A stretch of DNA of 64,000 nucleotides, taken from the NCBI GenBank assembly GCA_019638525.1, contig JAHBTO010000002.1:434001-498000 (forward strand), in the 5' to 3' direction. This DNA comes from Ferruginibacter sp. GTDB taxonomy: Bacteria; Bacteroidota; Bacteroidia; Chitinophagales; Chitinophagaceae. The first letter of the stretch is position 1, and each line of letters opens with the position of its first letter. The translations under genes were made by a program, and so were the position numbers. The notes beneath the pieces were generated by a model. That model saw nothing but the letters and a program-made list of their open reading frames with translations. It was not told the origin of the DNA and did no database searches. Below are positions 27,571-37,297 of the stretch, in pieces.

Positions 27571-28392
27571 ATGGAAAAATATTTAACCAACCTGTTCAGC
27601 AATCAGCAATACGGTAATAACAATTTCTTTCTTATAGCAGGGCCCTGTGTAGTTGAAAGCGAAGAATTAGTCATGGGCATTGCCGAAAAAGTTACTGCTA
27701 CCTGTAAAAAGCTGCAGGTTCCATATATCTTTAAAGCATCTTACCGTAAAGCTAACCGTACAAGCGCTAATTCTTTTACCGGTATTGGCGATGAAAAAGC
27801 TTTACGGTTAGTTAAGGAAGTTGGTAAACGTTTTGCCATACCAACTACTACTGATATACATACTGCTGCCGAAGCAGCCATGGCAGCCGAATATGTTGAT
27901 ATTTTACAAATACCGGCTTTTTTATGCAGGCAAACTGATTTGCTGATAGCTGCTGCAAAAACAGGCAAGATTGTGAATGTAAAAAAAGGACAGTTCCTGA
28001 GTGGACCTTCTATGAAATTTGCCGTTGAAAAAATTAAAAATGAAGGCAATGATAAAGTAGGATTAATTGAAAGGGGCAACACTTTTGGTTATACCGATCT
28101 TGTGGTTGATTACCGCAATATTACCTTGATGAAAGAAATAAATGTACCGGTGATAATGGATTGCACCCATGCATTGCAACAACCCAATCAAACGGCAGGT
28201 GTTACCGGCGGCAATCCCCAACTGATTGAAACCATTGCCAAAGCAGCTATTGCAACCGGCGCCGATGGGTTATTTATTGAAACTCACCCCAACCCTGCTG
28301 TTGCTAAAAGCGATGGCGCCAATATGCTACGACTTGAACTGCTTGAACCATTACTGGAAAAACTTGTAAAAATAAGGGCAGCAATTATATAA
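27571..28392 (+). CDS. kdsA: 3-deoxy-8-phosphooctulonate synthase
   Basis: Condenses arabinose-5-phosphate with PEP to Kdo-8-phosphate for the LPS inner core. 273 residues with family motifs: FFLIAGPCVVESEELVM, FKASYRKANRTSANSFTGIG, VKKGQFLSGPSMKFAVEKI, VPVIMDCTHALQQPN and GLFIETHPNPAVAKSDGANM. An Asn, not a Cys, precedes the RTS segment (KANRTS), which suggests the metal-independent class. Divergent from the threonine dehydrogenase gene. Confidence 0.95.
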   Translation: MEKYLTNLFSNQQYGNNNFFLIAGPCVVESEELVMGIAEKVTATCKKLQVPYIFKASYRKANRTSANSFTGIGDEKALRLVKEVGKRFAIPTTTDIHTAAEAAMAAEYVDILQIPAFLCRQTDLLIAAAKTGKIVNVKKGQFLSGPSMKFAVEKIKNEGNDKVGLIERGNTFGYTDLVVDYRNITLMKEINVPVIMDCTHALQQPNQTAGVTGGNPQLIETIAKAAIATGADGLFIETHPNPAVAKSDGANMLRLELLEPLLEKLVKIRAAII

Positions 28393-28468
28393 TTATCACC
28401 ATCGGTTTATTATTACCGCTTTCGTAAAATTTGATGGCTTACCCGTTTTATTTTTGTAAAAAAAATTA

Positions 28469-29049
28469 ATGAAGGCACCACAATTAAACGAACTAATCAG
28501 ATCTAGACGTTCGGTTTTTCCTGCGCAATTTATACCCGGCAAGCCTGTGGATAAAGAAATAATAGAACAGGTTATTACTAATGCTACCTGGGCGCCTAAT
28601 CATGGACAGGCCGAGCCCTGGCAGTTTACTGTTTTTAGTGGAAAAGGGTTAGTAAAATTATCAACTTTTCAAAGTGAATTATACAAACAAAAAGCCGTGA
28701 AAAATTTAACCCAATCAAATTTGAGAAACTGAAAAATAATCCCCTGCTTGCATCTCATGTAATAGCTATTGGCATGAGGCGTACAACCACCAAAAACATT
28801 CCCGAAATAGAAGACATAGAAGCGGTAGCCTGTGCAGTGCAAAACATTTACCTTACGGTAAGTGCTTATGGCCTTGGTGGATACTGGACAACCGGTGGTG
28901 TTACTTATTACGATGAAGCAAAATCCTTTTTTGGATTAAACGGCCCCGATAAGTTGCTTGGCTTTTTTTATATTGGCCATGTAGGCATACAGCCGGGTGC
29001 AGCTAAAAGAAGCCCATTGCACGAAAAAGTTAATTGGGTAGATGTTTAA
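28469..29049 (+). pseudogene. Nitroreductase family protein, frameshifted
   Basis: The first frame gives MKAPQLNELIRSRRSVFPAQ, WAPNHGQAEPWQFTVFSGKG and stops at 28732. The next frame (-1) picks up at once with KFNPIKFEKLKNNPLLASHV and runs to GHVGIQPGAAKRSPLHEKVN. Joined, they make a complete nitroreductase of about 193 residues (FMN-binding RSRRSVFP and a late GLGGYWTTGG). Adding one A to the AAAAA at 28700-28704 restores a single frame. A homopolymer deletion or sequencing error is the simplest cause. An in-frame AAATTTA heptamer at 28702-28708 would also fit -1 slippage, but there is no other sign of recoding. Confidence 0.85.
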
Positions 29050-29267
29050 AGATAGCGTAAGGGATTGCGTCTTGCATTTAAAATATAGCGCTTGATGTTA
29101 AGCCAGAAAGCAACAAAAAGATATACAATTATTGGTGAGCCAAATGTCATAAACGACATATAGATAAAGTACTTTCTGATGGTGGATGTGGCGATGCCCA
29201 TTTTTTCTCCAATGGCTGAGCATACGCCAAAAACCTGCCACTCTATATATTGTTTAAAGCGGTTCAT
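29046..29267 (-). CDS. PspC-domain membrane protein
   Basis: 73 residues with the PspC pattern: an N-terminal WQVFGVCSAIGEKMGIATST, then RKYFIYMSFMTFGSPIIVYL and a second hydrophobic stretch ending in a basic tail. PspC proteins are small inner-membrane proteins linked to envelope stress; this short Bacteroidota form has no assigned role. It is convergent with the nitroreductase gene, and the two stops overlap by 4 bp. Confidence 0.82.
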   Translation of the reverse strand: MNRFKQYIEWQVFGVCSAIGEKMGIATSTIRKYFIYMSFMTFGSPIIVYLFVAFWLNIKRYILNARRNPLRYL

Positions 29268-29588
29268 TATGCTAAATTAAACAATCCCCCCATTATTTAT
29301 AAAAAAACTGTAAAGGGTTGTGCATAAATTAACGGATGGTTTACATGAAATATTACCCTTTTACATTTTAATTGTAAATACATATTAAAACAAACACATT
29401 AAATAATGCCTTTGTTTCCGTAAATTTGTAATCCGTTAATCAGCTAATAAAATAATGCCGGTTAGCCTTTCAATAAATCACTTTTATTTATTAAAGTGAA
29501 AACATGGGGTAAGCCTGCTTATGTTTTTTTCGGAAAACCTCGTTAGCAAATTAGCACAATAGCAAATCAGCACTTTAAACAAATTACC
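29268..29588 (+). promoter_or_regulatory. Aconitase upstream region with 16-bp tandem repeat
   Basis: No gene is seen in this 321-bp gap. TAAATTTG at 29421-29428 is a candidate -7 element, giving a leader of about 155 nt. A hairpin, TCACTTT with AAAGTGA, occupies 29478-29499. Just before the start codon are two tandem copies of a 16-mer, TAGCAAATTAGCACAA at 29544-29559 and a 13/16-matching copy at 29560-29575, whose role is unknown. Confidence 0.4.
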
Positions 29589-31856
29589 ATGGCCTTCGAC
29601 ATTGACATGATTAAAAAGTTGTACAACAACTTTAGCAGCCGTATTGATGCTGCCCGTAAAGCAACAGGTAAACCCCTTACTTTAACCGAAAAAATATTAT
29701 ATGCCCACCTTTGGCAAGGGCCGGCTACCACAGCTTATGTAAGAGGAAAAGATTATGTAGAGTTTGCTCCCGACCGTGTGGCCATGCAGGATGCAACAGC
29801 ACAAATGGCATTGCTACAATTTATGCAGGCAGGCAGGGCAAAAGTTGCGGTACCATCTACCGTGCATTGCGACCACCTGATACAGGCTGAAGTTGGTGCA
29901 GCGGCTGACCTAACAAAAGCTAAATCTCAAAACAAGGAAGTATATGATTTTCTTGCTTCTGTTTCTAATAAATATGGTATAGGTTTTTGGAAACCCGGTG
30001 CTGGCATCATTCACCAGGTGGTTTTAGAACAATATGCTTTCCCCGGGGGTATGATGATAGGCACCGATAGTCATACTGTAAACGCTGGCGGGCTTGGTGT
30101 AGTGGCTATTGGTGTTGGTGGTGCCGATGCTTGTGATGTGATGGCAGGGCTGCCCTGGGAACTTAAATTTCCAAAACTGATTGGTGTAAAACTTACCGGT
30201 AAATTAAATGGTTGGACCGCTTCTAAAGACATTATACTTAAAGTGGCTGGCATATTAACGGTAAAAGGCGGAACCGGCGCCATACTTGAATATTTTGGCG
30301 ATGGCGCCACTTCATTATCATGTACCGGAAAAGGAACTATTTGTAACATGGGAGCCGAGATTGGCGCCACCACTTCTATTTTTGGTTATGATACAAAGAT
30401 GGATGAATATTTAAGAGGAACCGGCAGAGCCGAAGTTGCAGACGGAGCCAATGCTATTGCTGAACACCTAACCGGCGATGCCGAAGTGTATGCCAACCCC
30501 GAAAAATATTTTGACCAGGTAATTGAAATTAATTTAAGTGAGCTGGAACCACATATCAACGGGCCCTTTACCCCCGACCTGGCATGGCCTATCTCAAAAT
30601 TTGCCGAAGCAGTGAAAACCAATGGCTGGCCCGAAAAACTGGAAGTAGGTTTAATAGGCTCCTGCACCAATTCATCTTACGAAGATATTACCCGTGCAGC
30701 TTCTATTGCCAAACAAGCAACAGATAATGGAATAAAAGCAAATTCCGAATTTACAGTTACACCAGGTTCGGAACAGGTTCGCTATACCGTAGCAAGAGAT
30801 GGTTACCTGGATACATTTGAAAAAATGGGAGCATTGGTTTTAGCCAATGCCTGTGGCCCTTGTATTGGCCAGTGGGCAAGGCATACAACAGATCCCAACA
30901 AAAAGAATTCAATCGTTACATCGTATAACCGCAATTTCAGTAAAAGAAACGACGGTAACCCTAATACACATGCATTTGTGGCTTCGCCCGAAATTACAAC
31001 CGCATTGGCTATTGCCGGTACTCTTACTTTTAATCCACTTACCGATTACCTTACCAATGCCAAAGGCGAAAAATTTAAACTGGCCGAACCGCTTGGTATA
31101 GAAATGCCGCAAAAAGGATTTGCAGTAGAAGATGCAGGGTTTCAACCCCCTGCAGCCGATGGCAGTAAAGTGGAAGTAATTGTTTCTCCTACATCCGACC
31201 GATTGCAATTACTTGAACCATTTAAAGAATGGGAAGGCACCGATTTAAAAGGATTGAAACTTTTAATAAAAGCTAAAGGTAAATGCACCACCGATCATAT
31301 TTCAATGGCTGGACCCTGGTTAAAGTTTCGTGGCCATTTAGATAATATCAGCAATAATATGCTGATTGGTGCAATCAATTTCTTTAATGATAAAACAGAT
31401 ACCGTAAAAAATCAACTCACAGGAGAATATGGAACAGTGCCTGGCACCCAAAGAGCTTATAAAGCTGCTGGTGTTGGTTCAATTGTAGTTGGAGATGAAA
31501 ACTATGGTGAGGGCTCATCAAGAGAGCATGCAGCTATGGAGCCAAGATTCCTGGGTGTACGTGCCGTGTTGGTGAAATCATTTGCCCGTATTCATGAAAC
31601 CAATTTAAAAAAACAAGGAATGCTGGCACTAACTTTTGCAGATAAAGAAGATTATAACAAAATACAGGAAGATGATAGTATCGATATCGTTGGCTTAACC
31701 ACTTTTGCCCCCGGCAAACAGTTGCAGATGGTATTTAACCACGCCGATGGAACATCAGATACCATCAATGTAAACCATACTTATAACGAACAACAAATTG
31801 ATTGGTTTAAAGCCGGTGCAGCACTCAACATCATCCGTAAACAACACGGAAACTAA
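29589..31856 (+). CDS. Aconitate hydratase
   Basis: Interconverts citrate and isocitrate in the TCA cycle using a [4Fe-4S] cluster. The 755-residue protein follows the mitochondrial-type order: DHLIQAE and [20 protein letters not shown], cluster Cys in [17 protein letters not shown] and [10 protein letters not shown], and the swivel domain with [20 protein letters not shown] and [16 protein letters not shown]. All three cluster cysteines are present. It is the only TCA-cycle gene in the window and is closed by its own terminator. Confidence 0.95.
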   Translation: MAFDIDMIKKLYNNFSSRIDAARKATGKPLTLTEKILYAHLWQGPATTAYVRGKDYVEFAPDRVAMQDATAQMALLQFMQAGRAKVAVPSTVHCDHLIQAEVGAAADLTKAKSQNKEVYDFLASVSNKYGIGFWKPGAGIIHQVVLEQYAFPGGMMIGTDSHTVNAGGLGVVAIGVGGADACDVMAGLPWELKFPKLIGVKLTGKLNGWTASKDIILKVAGILTVKGGTGAILEYFGDGATSLSCTGKGTICNMGAEIGATTSIFGYDTKMDEYLRGTGRAEVADGANAIAEHLTGDAEVYANPEKYFDQVIEINLSELEPHINGPFTPDLAWPISKFAEAVKTNGWPEKLEVGLIGSCTNSSYEDITRAASIAKQATDNGIKANSEFTVTPGSEQVRYTVARDGYLDTFEKMGALVLANACGPCIGQWARHTTDPNKKNSIVTSYNRNFSKRNDGNPNTHAFVASPEITTALAIAGTLTFNPLTDYLTNAKGEKFKLAEPLGIEMPQKGFAVEDAGFQPPAADGSKVEVIVSPTSDRLQLLEPFKEWEGTDLKGLKLLIKAKGKCTTDHISMAGPWLKFRGHLDNISNNMLIGAINFFNDKTDTVKNQLTGEYGTVPGTQRAYKAAGVGSIVVGDENYGEGSSREHAAMEPRFLGVRAVLVKSFARIHETNLKKQGMLALTFADKEDYNKIQEDDSIDIVGLTTFAPGKQLQMVFNHADGTSDTINVNHTYNEQQIDWFKAGAALNIIRKQHGN

Positions 31857-31886
31857 CAATAAAAATCATTAAACAATTTTAGTTTT

Positions 31887-31920
31887 AATACCTGCCAATA
31901 AACTGGTGGGTATTTTTTTT
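31887..31920 (+). terminator. Intrinsic terminator of the aconitase gene
   Basis: AATACC and CCA pair with TGG and GGTATT around a 2x2 internal mismatch, followed by a run of eight T. It is 30 bp after the stop. Confidence 0.75.
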
Positions 31921-31940
31921 ACAATCAGAAATGGTTGAGG

Positions 31941-31963
31941 GTTGTTAGTCGCCTAACCAACAA
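31941..31963. repeat. Intergenic palindrome-like repeat, copy A
   Basis: This 23-bp segment shares 19 of 23 positions with 36589-36611, with the core GTTRGTCGCCTRACCAAC. Both copies follow a G/T-rich tract containing GGTTG and lie in gaps between genes. It folds into an imperfect hairpin. Confidence 0.5.
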
Positions 31964-32090
31964 GTTGGCTGTTGTAAAAAGCTGTGATTAATTTTCGTAA
32001 TCGTTTACAATCACATTATATGCATTGTAAAACATTCTACGTAAATTACCTGCTGTTATCCATTTTTTGTTTCCATCAAAAATCAATTGT

Positions 32091-34907
32091 ATGTATAAAC
32101 ATCTGCTGGCATTATGCATTTTAATAATTGTATTAATTGCCCCTGTAAATGCACAAAAGAAAAACCTTACTCCTGATGACTATATAAAATGGCAGAGCAT
32201 TGGCGCCTTGAATATTTCTGATAACGGAGAATGGGTTGCCTACCAAATTACTGTACAGGAAGGCAATGATAGCATGTATGTTCTTAACCGAAATACAAAG
32301 AAAGTGTACAAGCTGGAGTTTGCTTCTTCCCCCGAATTCAGTAAGGACAATCAATGGATTGCTTACCGGGTTGGCCTGCCTTTTAAGGAAGTCGAAAAGC
32401 TACGAGAAGATGGCAAACCTATAGAATATAAAATGGGTTTGCTCAATTTACAAACCGGTAAAAAGGAAACTATACAAAATGTGAGGCAATTCGGGTTTTC
32501 ACGCAATGGAAAATTTATAGCGGTAAGTCTGGCCCCACCTAAAGAAAACAAGGATAAAGGATATGTTTTACTACTTAAAAATTTAAGCGATAGCAGTACA
32601 CATACCATTGGCAATGTTACTGAATACGCATTCAATAAAAAAAGCGACTACCTTGTTTATATTGTTGAAAGCGCCAATACTGCTGGCAATTCGGTAGAAC
32701 TTTTTAACCTGGCTAATTATTCACTCAAAATAATTGCAAGTGATACACTGAAGTTTTCGAAATTAATCTGGCAAAAAGAAGGTGATGGCTTTGCTTTTTA
32801 TAAAACCTTTACCAAAGATGATTTTGAAGAAGAAAATGCCGTAGTTTATTCTTACATCAATTTATACAAAAACCCGGCACTGAAAATATTTAACCCTGTT
32901 GAAACATCAGACTTCCCTGCAGGCATGAGGGTATTTAATAAATCGGGGTTAAGTTTAAGTGATGATATGAGTTCGGTATTTTTTGGCATAAAAAGCTGGA
33001 CAGCCAAACCCAAAAAAGATGAAAAAAATGCCGGTTCAGATTCAACAAAAGTAAAAAGCGATTCTCTTGCTAATAAAACGGGAGTAACAAAAGAAAAATC
33101 TGACTCCACAAAACCCGGTATCGCCAAAAAAGAAAACAAAGATGAAAAACTACCTGCCGTGGATGTTTGGCATTGGAAAGACCCAGAAATACAGCCCCGG
33201 CAAAAGATAACTTATAACCAGGACAAAGATGCCAGCTATCTTTCTGTTTGGAATATAGATAATAATAAATTCTTTCTAATGGCCAATGATTCATTGCGTG
33301 GCGCTATGTTAACAGGAAATATGAAGTATTGTATTATTTACAGCACCCAAAAATATAAACCTGCATTTAAAGAAGACAATGCCGATTTCTACCTGTTTAA
33401 TGTAAAAACCGGTGAAAGCAAATTGCTCTTGAAAAAAAATAATACGGCACTCAGGGCATCGCCCAACGGAAAATATATTGCCTACTTTAAAGACAATCAA
33501 TGGTGGAGTTACAATATTGCCACACAGCAGCATATAAATCTTACACAAAATATTGGCACCAGTTTTTGGAACACCCGGGATGATCATCCGGGCATCAGGC
33601 CTGCCGTAGGTTTTGGCGGTTGGACAAAAGGTGATAAAGAAATGTTTGTGTATGATGAGTACAATACCTGGGCTTTTAAACCCGATGGTAAAGGCTCCCG
33701 TAAAATAACAGATGGAGAAAAAGAAGAAATCATATTCAGGATAAACAGGCTTGACTTTGAAGATCCGTTCATAGACGATAGCAAGCCCATTTATTTTTCT
33801 GCTTATGGCGATAAATCAAAAAAGACAGGTTATTATAAGTATGAAAAGAATAAACTTGAAAAATTAATTTTTGACGATTATGCAATAGGCAGGCTTGCAA
33901 AAGCAAAAGATGCCGGCACTTTTATATATACAAAATCAGATTATAATATTTCGCCTGAATTATATGTTACCGGCAATTTTGTTCAGGCAGATAAATTAGT
34001 AGCAACTAATCCGCAACAACAGGATTATTACTGGGGCAAAAGCCAACTGGTAAGTTTCACCAATACAAAAGGAAAAAAAATGCAGGGAGCACTTTTTTAT
34101 CCTGCCAATTATGAACCTGGTAAAAAATACCCAATGATTGTTTATATCTACGAGATACTTTCCAACACTGTACATGGGTATATTAATCCTTCTTCAAGAA
34201 GCGCTTATAATACCAGTAATTATACAACCAACGGATATTTTATTTTCAGACCCGATATTGTATATGATATTAATGACCCGGGCATGAGTGCCGTAAATTG
34301 TGTGGTACCGGCCGTGGAAGAAGTGCTGAAAACAGGCATGATAGATAAAGACAAAATAGGTTTGATGGGGCATAGTTGGGGCGCTTACCAAACTTCTTTT
34401 ATAATTACCCAAACCGATTTGTTTAAAGCAGCCTGTGCCGGCGCACCACTAACCGATCTCATCAGTATGTCCATGTCTATATACTGGAACAGCGGCACCC
34501 CCGACCAGAAAATATTTGAAACCAGCCAGGGCAGGTTTGACGGCCCCTGGTACGACAGGCTGGAAGAACATAAAAGAAATTCGCCCATGTTTAATGCTAC
34601 AAATATAAAAGCGCCACTGTTGGTTGCCTTTGGTGATAAAGACGGAGCAGTAGATTGGCACCAGGGTATTGAAATGTATGGCACCATGCGCCGTATGCAA
34701 AAGCCACATGTAATGCTTGTATATGCCGATGAAAACCACGGCCTGGCTAAAAAAGAAAACCAGGTAGATTACCAGAAAAGGCAAAAGGCATGGTTTGATT
34801 ATTACCTGCTGGGCAAACCTGCCGAGCAATGGATAACAGATGGAACAAGCTACCTGGATAAAATGAAAGAAAGGGAAAAACAAACAAATCAAAAATCAAA
34901 GAAATAA
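32091..34907 (+). CDS. S9 family peptidase (prolyl oligopeptidase-type), secreted
   Basis: 938 residues. A signal peptide ends at APVNAQ. A seven-blade-type propeller region occupies about 30-640; it is interrupted near 300-355 by a Lys/Ser/Asp-rich low-complexity linker. The alpha/beta-hydrolase domain follows (FYPANYEPGKKYPMIVYIYE). Nucleophile Ser is in GLMGHSWGAYQTS (about residue 761), Asp in AFGDKDGAVDWHQG and His in YADENHGLAKK. Members cleave peptides of limited size in the periplasm; specificity is unknown here. I use the ATG at 32091 where the signal peptide begins; an earlier in-frame start at 32067 is less likely. Confidence 0.92.
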   Translation: MYKHLLALCILIIVLIAPVNAQKKNLTPDDYIKWQSIGALNISDNGEWVAYQITVQEGNDSMYVLNRNTKKVYKLEFASSPEFSKDNQWIAYRVGLPFKEVEKLREDGKPIEYKMGLLNLQTGKKETIQNVRQFGFSRNGKFIAVSLAPPKENKDKGYVLLLKNLSDSSTHTIGNVTEYAFNKKSDYLVYIVESANTAGNSVELFNLANYSLKIIASDTLKFSKLIWQKEGDGFAFYKTFTKDDFEEENAVVYSYINLYKNPALKIFNPVETSDFPAGMRVFNKSGLSLSDDMSSVFFGIKSWTAKPKKDEKNAGSDSTKVKSDSLANKTGVTKEKSDSTKPGIAKKENKDEKLPAVDVWHWKDPEIQPRQKITYNQDKDASYLSVWNIDNNKFFLMANDSLRGAMLTGNMKYCIIYSTQKYKPAFKEDNADFYLFNVKTGESKLLLKKNNTALRASPNGKYIAYFKDNQWWSYNIATQQHINLTQNIGTSFWNTRDDHPGIRPAVGFGGWTKGDKEMFVYDEYNTWAFKPDGKGSRKITDGEKEEIIFRINRLDFEDPFIDDSKPIYFSAYGDKSKKTGYYKYEKNKLEKLIFDDYAIGRLAKAKDAGTFIYTKSDYNISPELYVTGNFVQADKLVATNPQQQDYYWGKSQLVSFTNTKGKKMQGALFYPANYEPGKKYPMIVYIYEILSNTVHGYINPSSRSAYNTSNYTTNGYFIFRPDIVYDINDPGMSAVNCVVPAVEEVLKTGMIDKDKIGLMGHSWGAYQTSFIITQTDLFKAACAGAPLTDLISMSMSIYWNSGTPDQKIFETSQGRFDGPWYDRLEEHKRNSPMFNATNIKAPLLVAFGDKDGAVDWHQGIEMYGTMRRMQKPHVMLVYADENHGLAKKENQVDYQKRQKAWFDYYLLGKPAEQWITDGTSYLDKMKEREKQTNQKSKK

Positions 34908-35265
34908 TTTTTTATCAATGTAAACACTATCAAATAATGGATTTAATTTTTAGTTTTTGAATTGAAAACTGTAAACACTTATATGTTATGTTTATCATTA
35001 ACCGGTTATGCATTTGATATAACAAACTGAAAGAAAAGAAGTATTACTGTAATGTTATAAAAGAGAATATCAAAATATAATTGAAAATTAAGTTGCTTAA
35101 AAAACAACAGTAACATCTTGATATTTGAAGAGTATTTAAAAGATAATAGTGAAATATTTCCATAAAAAAATGAATACCATCACTTGCAAGTGCGCCTGTT
35201 CATTATTGAACATTAAAATAAGCAGGAAAATTAATAACTATTCTGATAAATCATAAAGAAAGTAA
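34908..35265. other. AT-rich intergenic region, no gene seen
   Basis: 358 bp without a credible ORF or RNA gene. It contains a direct repeat TGTAAACACT at 34919-34928 and 34970-34979, an inverted pair AATATCAA/TTGATATT about 60 bp apart, and a perfect palindrome CACTTGCAAGTG at 35181-35192. Any of these could be an operator of the downstream phosphodiesterase gene; none is proven. Confidence 0.4.
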
Positions 35266-36498
35266 ATGAAACATTTTATTATTTGCCTGGCAGTAATTTT
35301 TTTGAGTCAAATTTCAATTGCACAACCAAATAAGAAAGCCCTTTTTGTAATTGTGGATGGTATCCCTGCAGATGTTGTTGAAAAAGTAAATACACCCAAC
35401 CTTGATGCCATTGCCAAAGTTGGCGGATATACAAGGGCACATGTGGGTGGAGAAAAAGGAGGTTATTCAGAAACACCTACAATTTCTGCCGTAGGCTATA
35501 ATAGTTTGCTTACAGGAACCTGGGTAAATAAACACAATGTATGGGATAATGATATAGCCGCACCCAATTATAACTACTGGACCATCTTTCGGTTTTTTAA
35601 AGAACAATATCCGAACAGGAAAGCAGCAGTATTTTCCAGTTGGGAAGATAACAGGACGAAATTGGTGGGTGAAAACCTTGCTGCTACAGGTAACCTTAAA
35701 CTGGATTATCATTTTGACGGACTGGAACTGGATACAGTGAATTATCCGCACGATAAGAAAAGAGATTTTATGCATAGTATTGATGAAGCTGTGGTGAGTA
35801 ATGCGGAGAACTATATTAAGGCCGAAGCGCCTGATCTATCCTGGGTATATCTTGAATATACTGATGACATGGGTCACATGTATGGTGATAGTCCTGAATT
35901 TTATAAGGCAGTGGAAATGATGGATAACCAGGTGGGGAGGTTATGGAGGGCTATACAATACCGTGAAAAAAAATTTAAAGAAGACTGGGTGATTTACATT
36001 ACTACCGATCATGGCAGAACAGCAAATAATGGGAAAGGACATGGTGGTCAATCGGACCGTGAACGCAATACCTGGATTGTTACTAATACCAAAGGGTTGA
36101 ATGAATATTTTAAAACCGGCAATCCGGGCATTGTAGATATTATGCCTTCCATTGCAAAGCACCTTAATATTACTATACCCCGTGAAAGATTAATGGAAGT
36201 TGATGGAATTCCGCTGACCGGAAATATTTCGGCTACTTCTGCAGATGCTACACTTCATGATAGAAAGATTCATGTAAGCTGGAAGGCAATTGCTAAAAAA
36301 GGAAATGCAAAAATATGGCTGGCAACCACCAATCATTTTAAAGAAGGTGGCACGGATGAATATAAACTGGTGGCAACTGTACCGCTTACAAAACAAGAAG
36401 CAGATATTGATATAAAGAATAATTCTTCATCTTTTTATAAAATTGTTATTGAAGCTCCTGTTAATATGCTCAATCGCTGGATAATGGAGAAGAAATAA
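35266..36498 (+). CDS. Type I phosphodiesterase / nucleotide pyrophosphatase family protein, secreted
   Basis: 410 residues in the alkaline-phosphatase superfamily. A signal peptide ends ISIAQ. Metal site one is ALFVIVDGIPADVV, and the nucleophile loop TPTISAVGYNSLLTGTWVNK precedes HNVWDND, as in NPP enzymes. Further ligands lie in LEYTDDMGHMYG and ITTDHGRTANNGKGHGGQSD. A C-terminal extension of about 85 residues forms a fibronectin-like strand domain (ATLHDRKIHVSWKAIAKKGN). It probably hydrolyses phosphodiesters in the periplasm; substrate is unknown. Confidence 0.87.
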   Translation: MKHFIICLAVIFLSQISIAQPNKKALFVIVDGIPADVVEKVNTPNLDAIAKVGGYTRAHVGGEKGGYSETPTISAVGYNSLLTGTWVNKHNVWDNDIAAPNYNYWTIFRFFKEQYPNRKAAVFSSWEDNRTKLVGENLAATGNLKLDYHFDGLELDTVNYPHDKKRDFMHSIDEAVVSNAENYIKAEAPDLSWVYLEYTDDMGHMYGDSPEFYKAVEMMDNQVGRLWRAIQYREKKFKEDWVIYITTDHGRTANNGKGHGGQSDRERNTWIVTNTKGLNEYFKTGNPGIVDIMPSIAKHLNITIPRERLMEVDGIPLTGNISATSADATLHDRKIHVSWKAIAKKGNAKIWLATTNHFKEGGTDEYKLVATVPLTKQEADIDIKNNSSSFYKIVIEAPVNMLNRWIMEKK

Positions 36499-36559
36499 GA
36501 ATCCTTCATTTTCTTTAATTGTTCCTCTTTGCTTTTAATGTTAAACTTATATCGCTGAT

Positions 36560-36586
36560 GGTTGGTGGTTGGTGGGTTGTGGTTGG
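36560..36586 (+). other. G-rich tract with two-tier G-quadruplex potential
   Basis: Seven GG-or-longer runs within 27 nt are separated by one to four bases, including GGTTGGTGGTTGG, which resembles the thrombin-aptamer pattern. It lies between the phosphodiesterase stop and the palindromic repeat. Folding in the cell is not shown. Confidence 0.35.
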
Positions 36587-36588
36587 CC

Positions 36589-36612
36589 GTAGTTGGTCGC
36601 CTGACCAACTAC
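36589..36612. repeat. Intergenic palindromic repeat, copy B
   Basis: A perfect 10-bp stem, GTAGTTGGTC with GACCAACTAC, has the loop GCCT. It is related to the copy at 31941-31963 and lies between the phosphodiesterase gene and the yceI promoter. Confidence 0.6.
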
Positions 36613-36661
36613 AATAGCAATCAACAATAAATTTTATTAACAATAAGTTTAAATAATTAAT

Positions 36662-36692
36662 TTTGATGTTTAAACATTAATTATTATCTTTG
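36662..36692 (+). promoter_or_regulatory. Promoter of yceI
   Basis: TTTG at 36662-36665, a 19-bp spacer and TATCTTTG at 36685-36692 give the clearest full match in the window to the Bacteroidota -33/-7 promoter (TTTG, about 19 bp, TAnnTTTG). The ATG follows 19 nt after. Confidence 0.65.
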
Positions 36693-36711
36693 CAATCTAA
36701 ATAAAAAAATC

Positions 36712-37248
36712 ATGGCAACTAAAACATGGGCATTAGACCCCACACACAGTGAAGTTCAGTTTAAGATTAAGCACCTGATGATTACAAATGTTACAGGCAG
36801 TTTCGACATTTTTGATGTATCTGCCCAAACCCAGGACGAAGATTTTACTAAGGCTAAAATCAGTTTTACTGCTGATGTAAATTCTATCTCCACTAATAAT
36901 GAACAAAGAGATGGCCATTTAAAAAGCGCTGATTTCTTTGATGCGGAAAAATATCCGCAAATTAAATTCACTGCAATGAAAGCCGATGCAGTTGACAACG
37001 ATGGTTCTTTTGACCTGTATGGTGATTTAACCATCAAAGACGTAACAAAAAATGTAAAATTGGCTGTTGAATTTGGTGGCGTAGTTAAAGATGCATACGG
37101 TAATACAAAAGCTGGATTTACAATTAATGGCAAAATAAACCGTAAAGATTTTGGACTTACTTGGAATGCGGTAACCGAAACAGGTGGTGTAGTGGTTAGC
37201 GATGAAGTACGCTTAATGGCTGAGATACAATTGTTAGAAAAAAATTAA
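36712..37248 (+). CDS. YceI family lipocalin-like protein
   Basis: 178 residues matching the YceI beta-barrel, which binds isoprenoid-type lipids in characterised relatives. It begins TKTWALDPTHSEVQFKIKHL and contains NNEQRDGHLKSADFFDAEKY and DLYGDLTIKDVTKNVKLAVE. The RKDFGLTWNAVTETGGVVVS segment near the end is the strongest family signature. Unlike many homologs it has no signal peptide, so it is probably cytosolic. It is driven by a good promoter. Confidence 0.92.
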   Translation: MATKTWALDPTHSEVQFKIKHLMITNVTGSFDIFDVSAQTQDEDFTKAKISFTADVNSISTNNEQRDGHLKSADFFDAEKYPQIKFTAMKADAVDNDGSFDLYGDLTIKDVTKNVKLAVEFGGVVKDAYGNTKAGFTINGKINRKDFGLTWNAVTETGGVVVSDEVRLMAEIQLLEKN

Positions 37249-37297
37249 TACTTGTATTTTTCCAAGGTTTAAAATTAACAGCAAAAACCCGAATAAA

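Noticed and set aside
28702..28708. Programmed -1 frameshifting as the true explanation for the nitroreductase
   Set aside because: Nitroreductases are not known to be recoded and no stimulatory structure is evident; a homopolymer indel is simpler.
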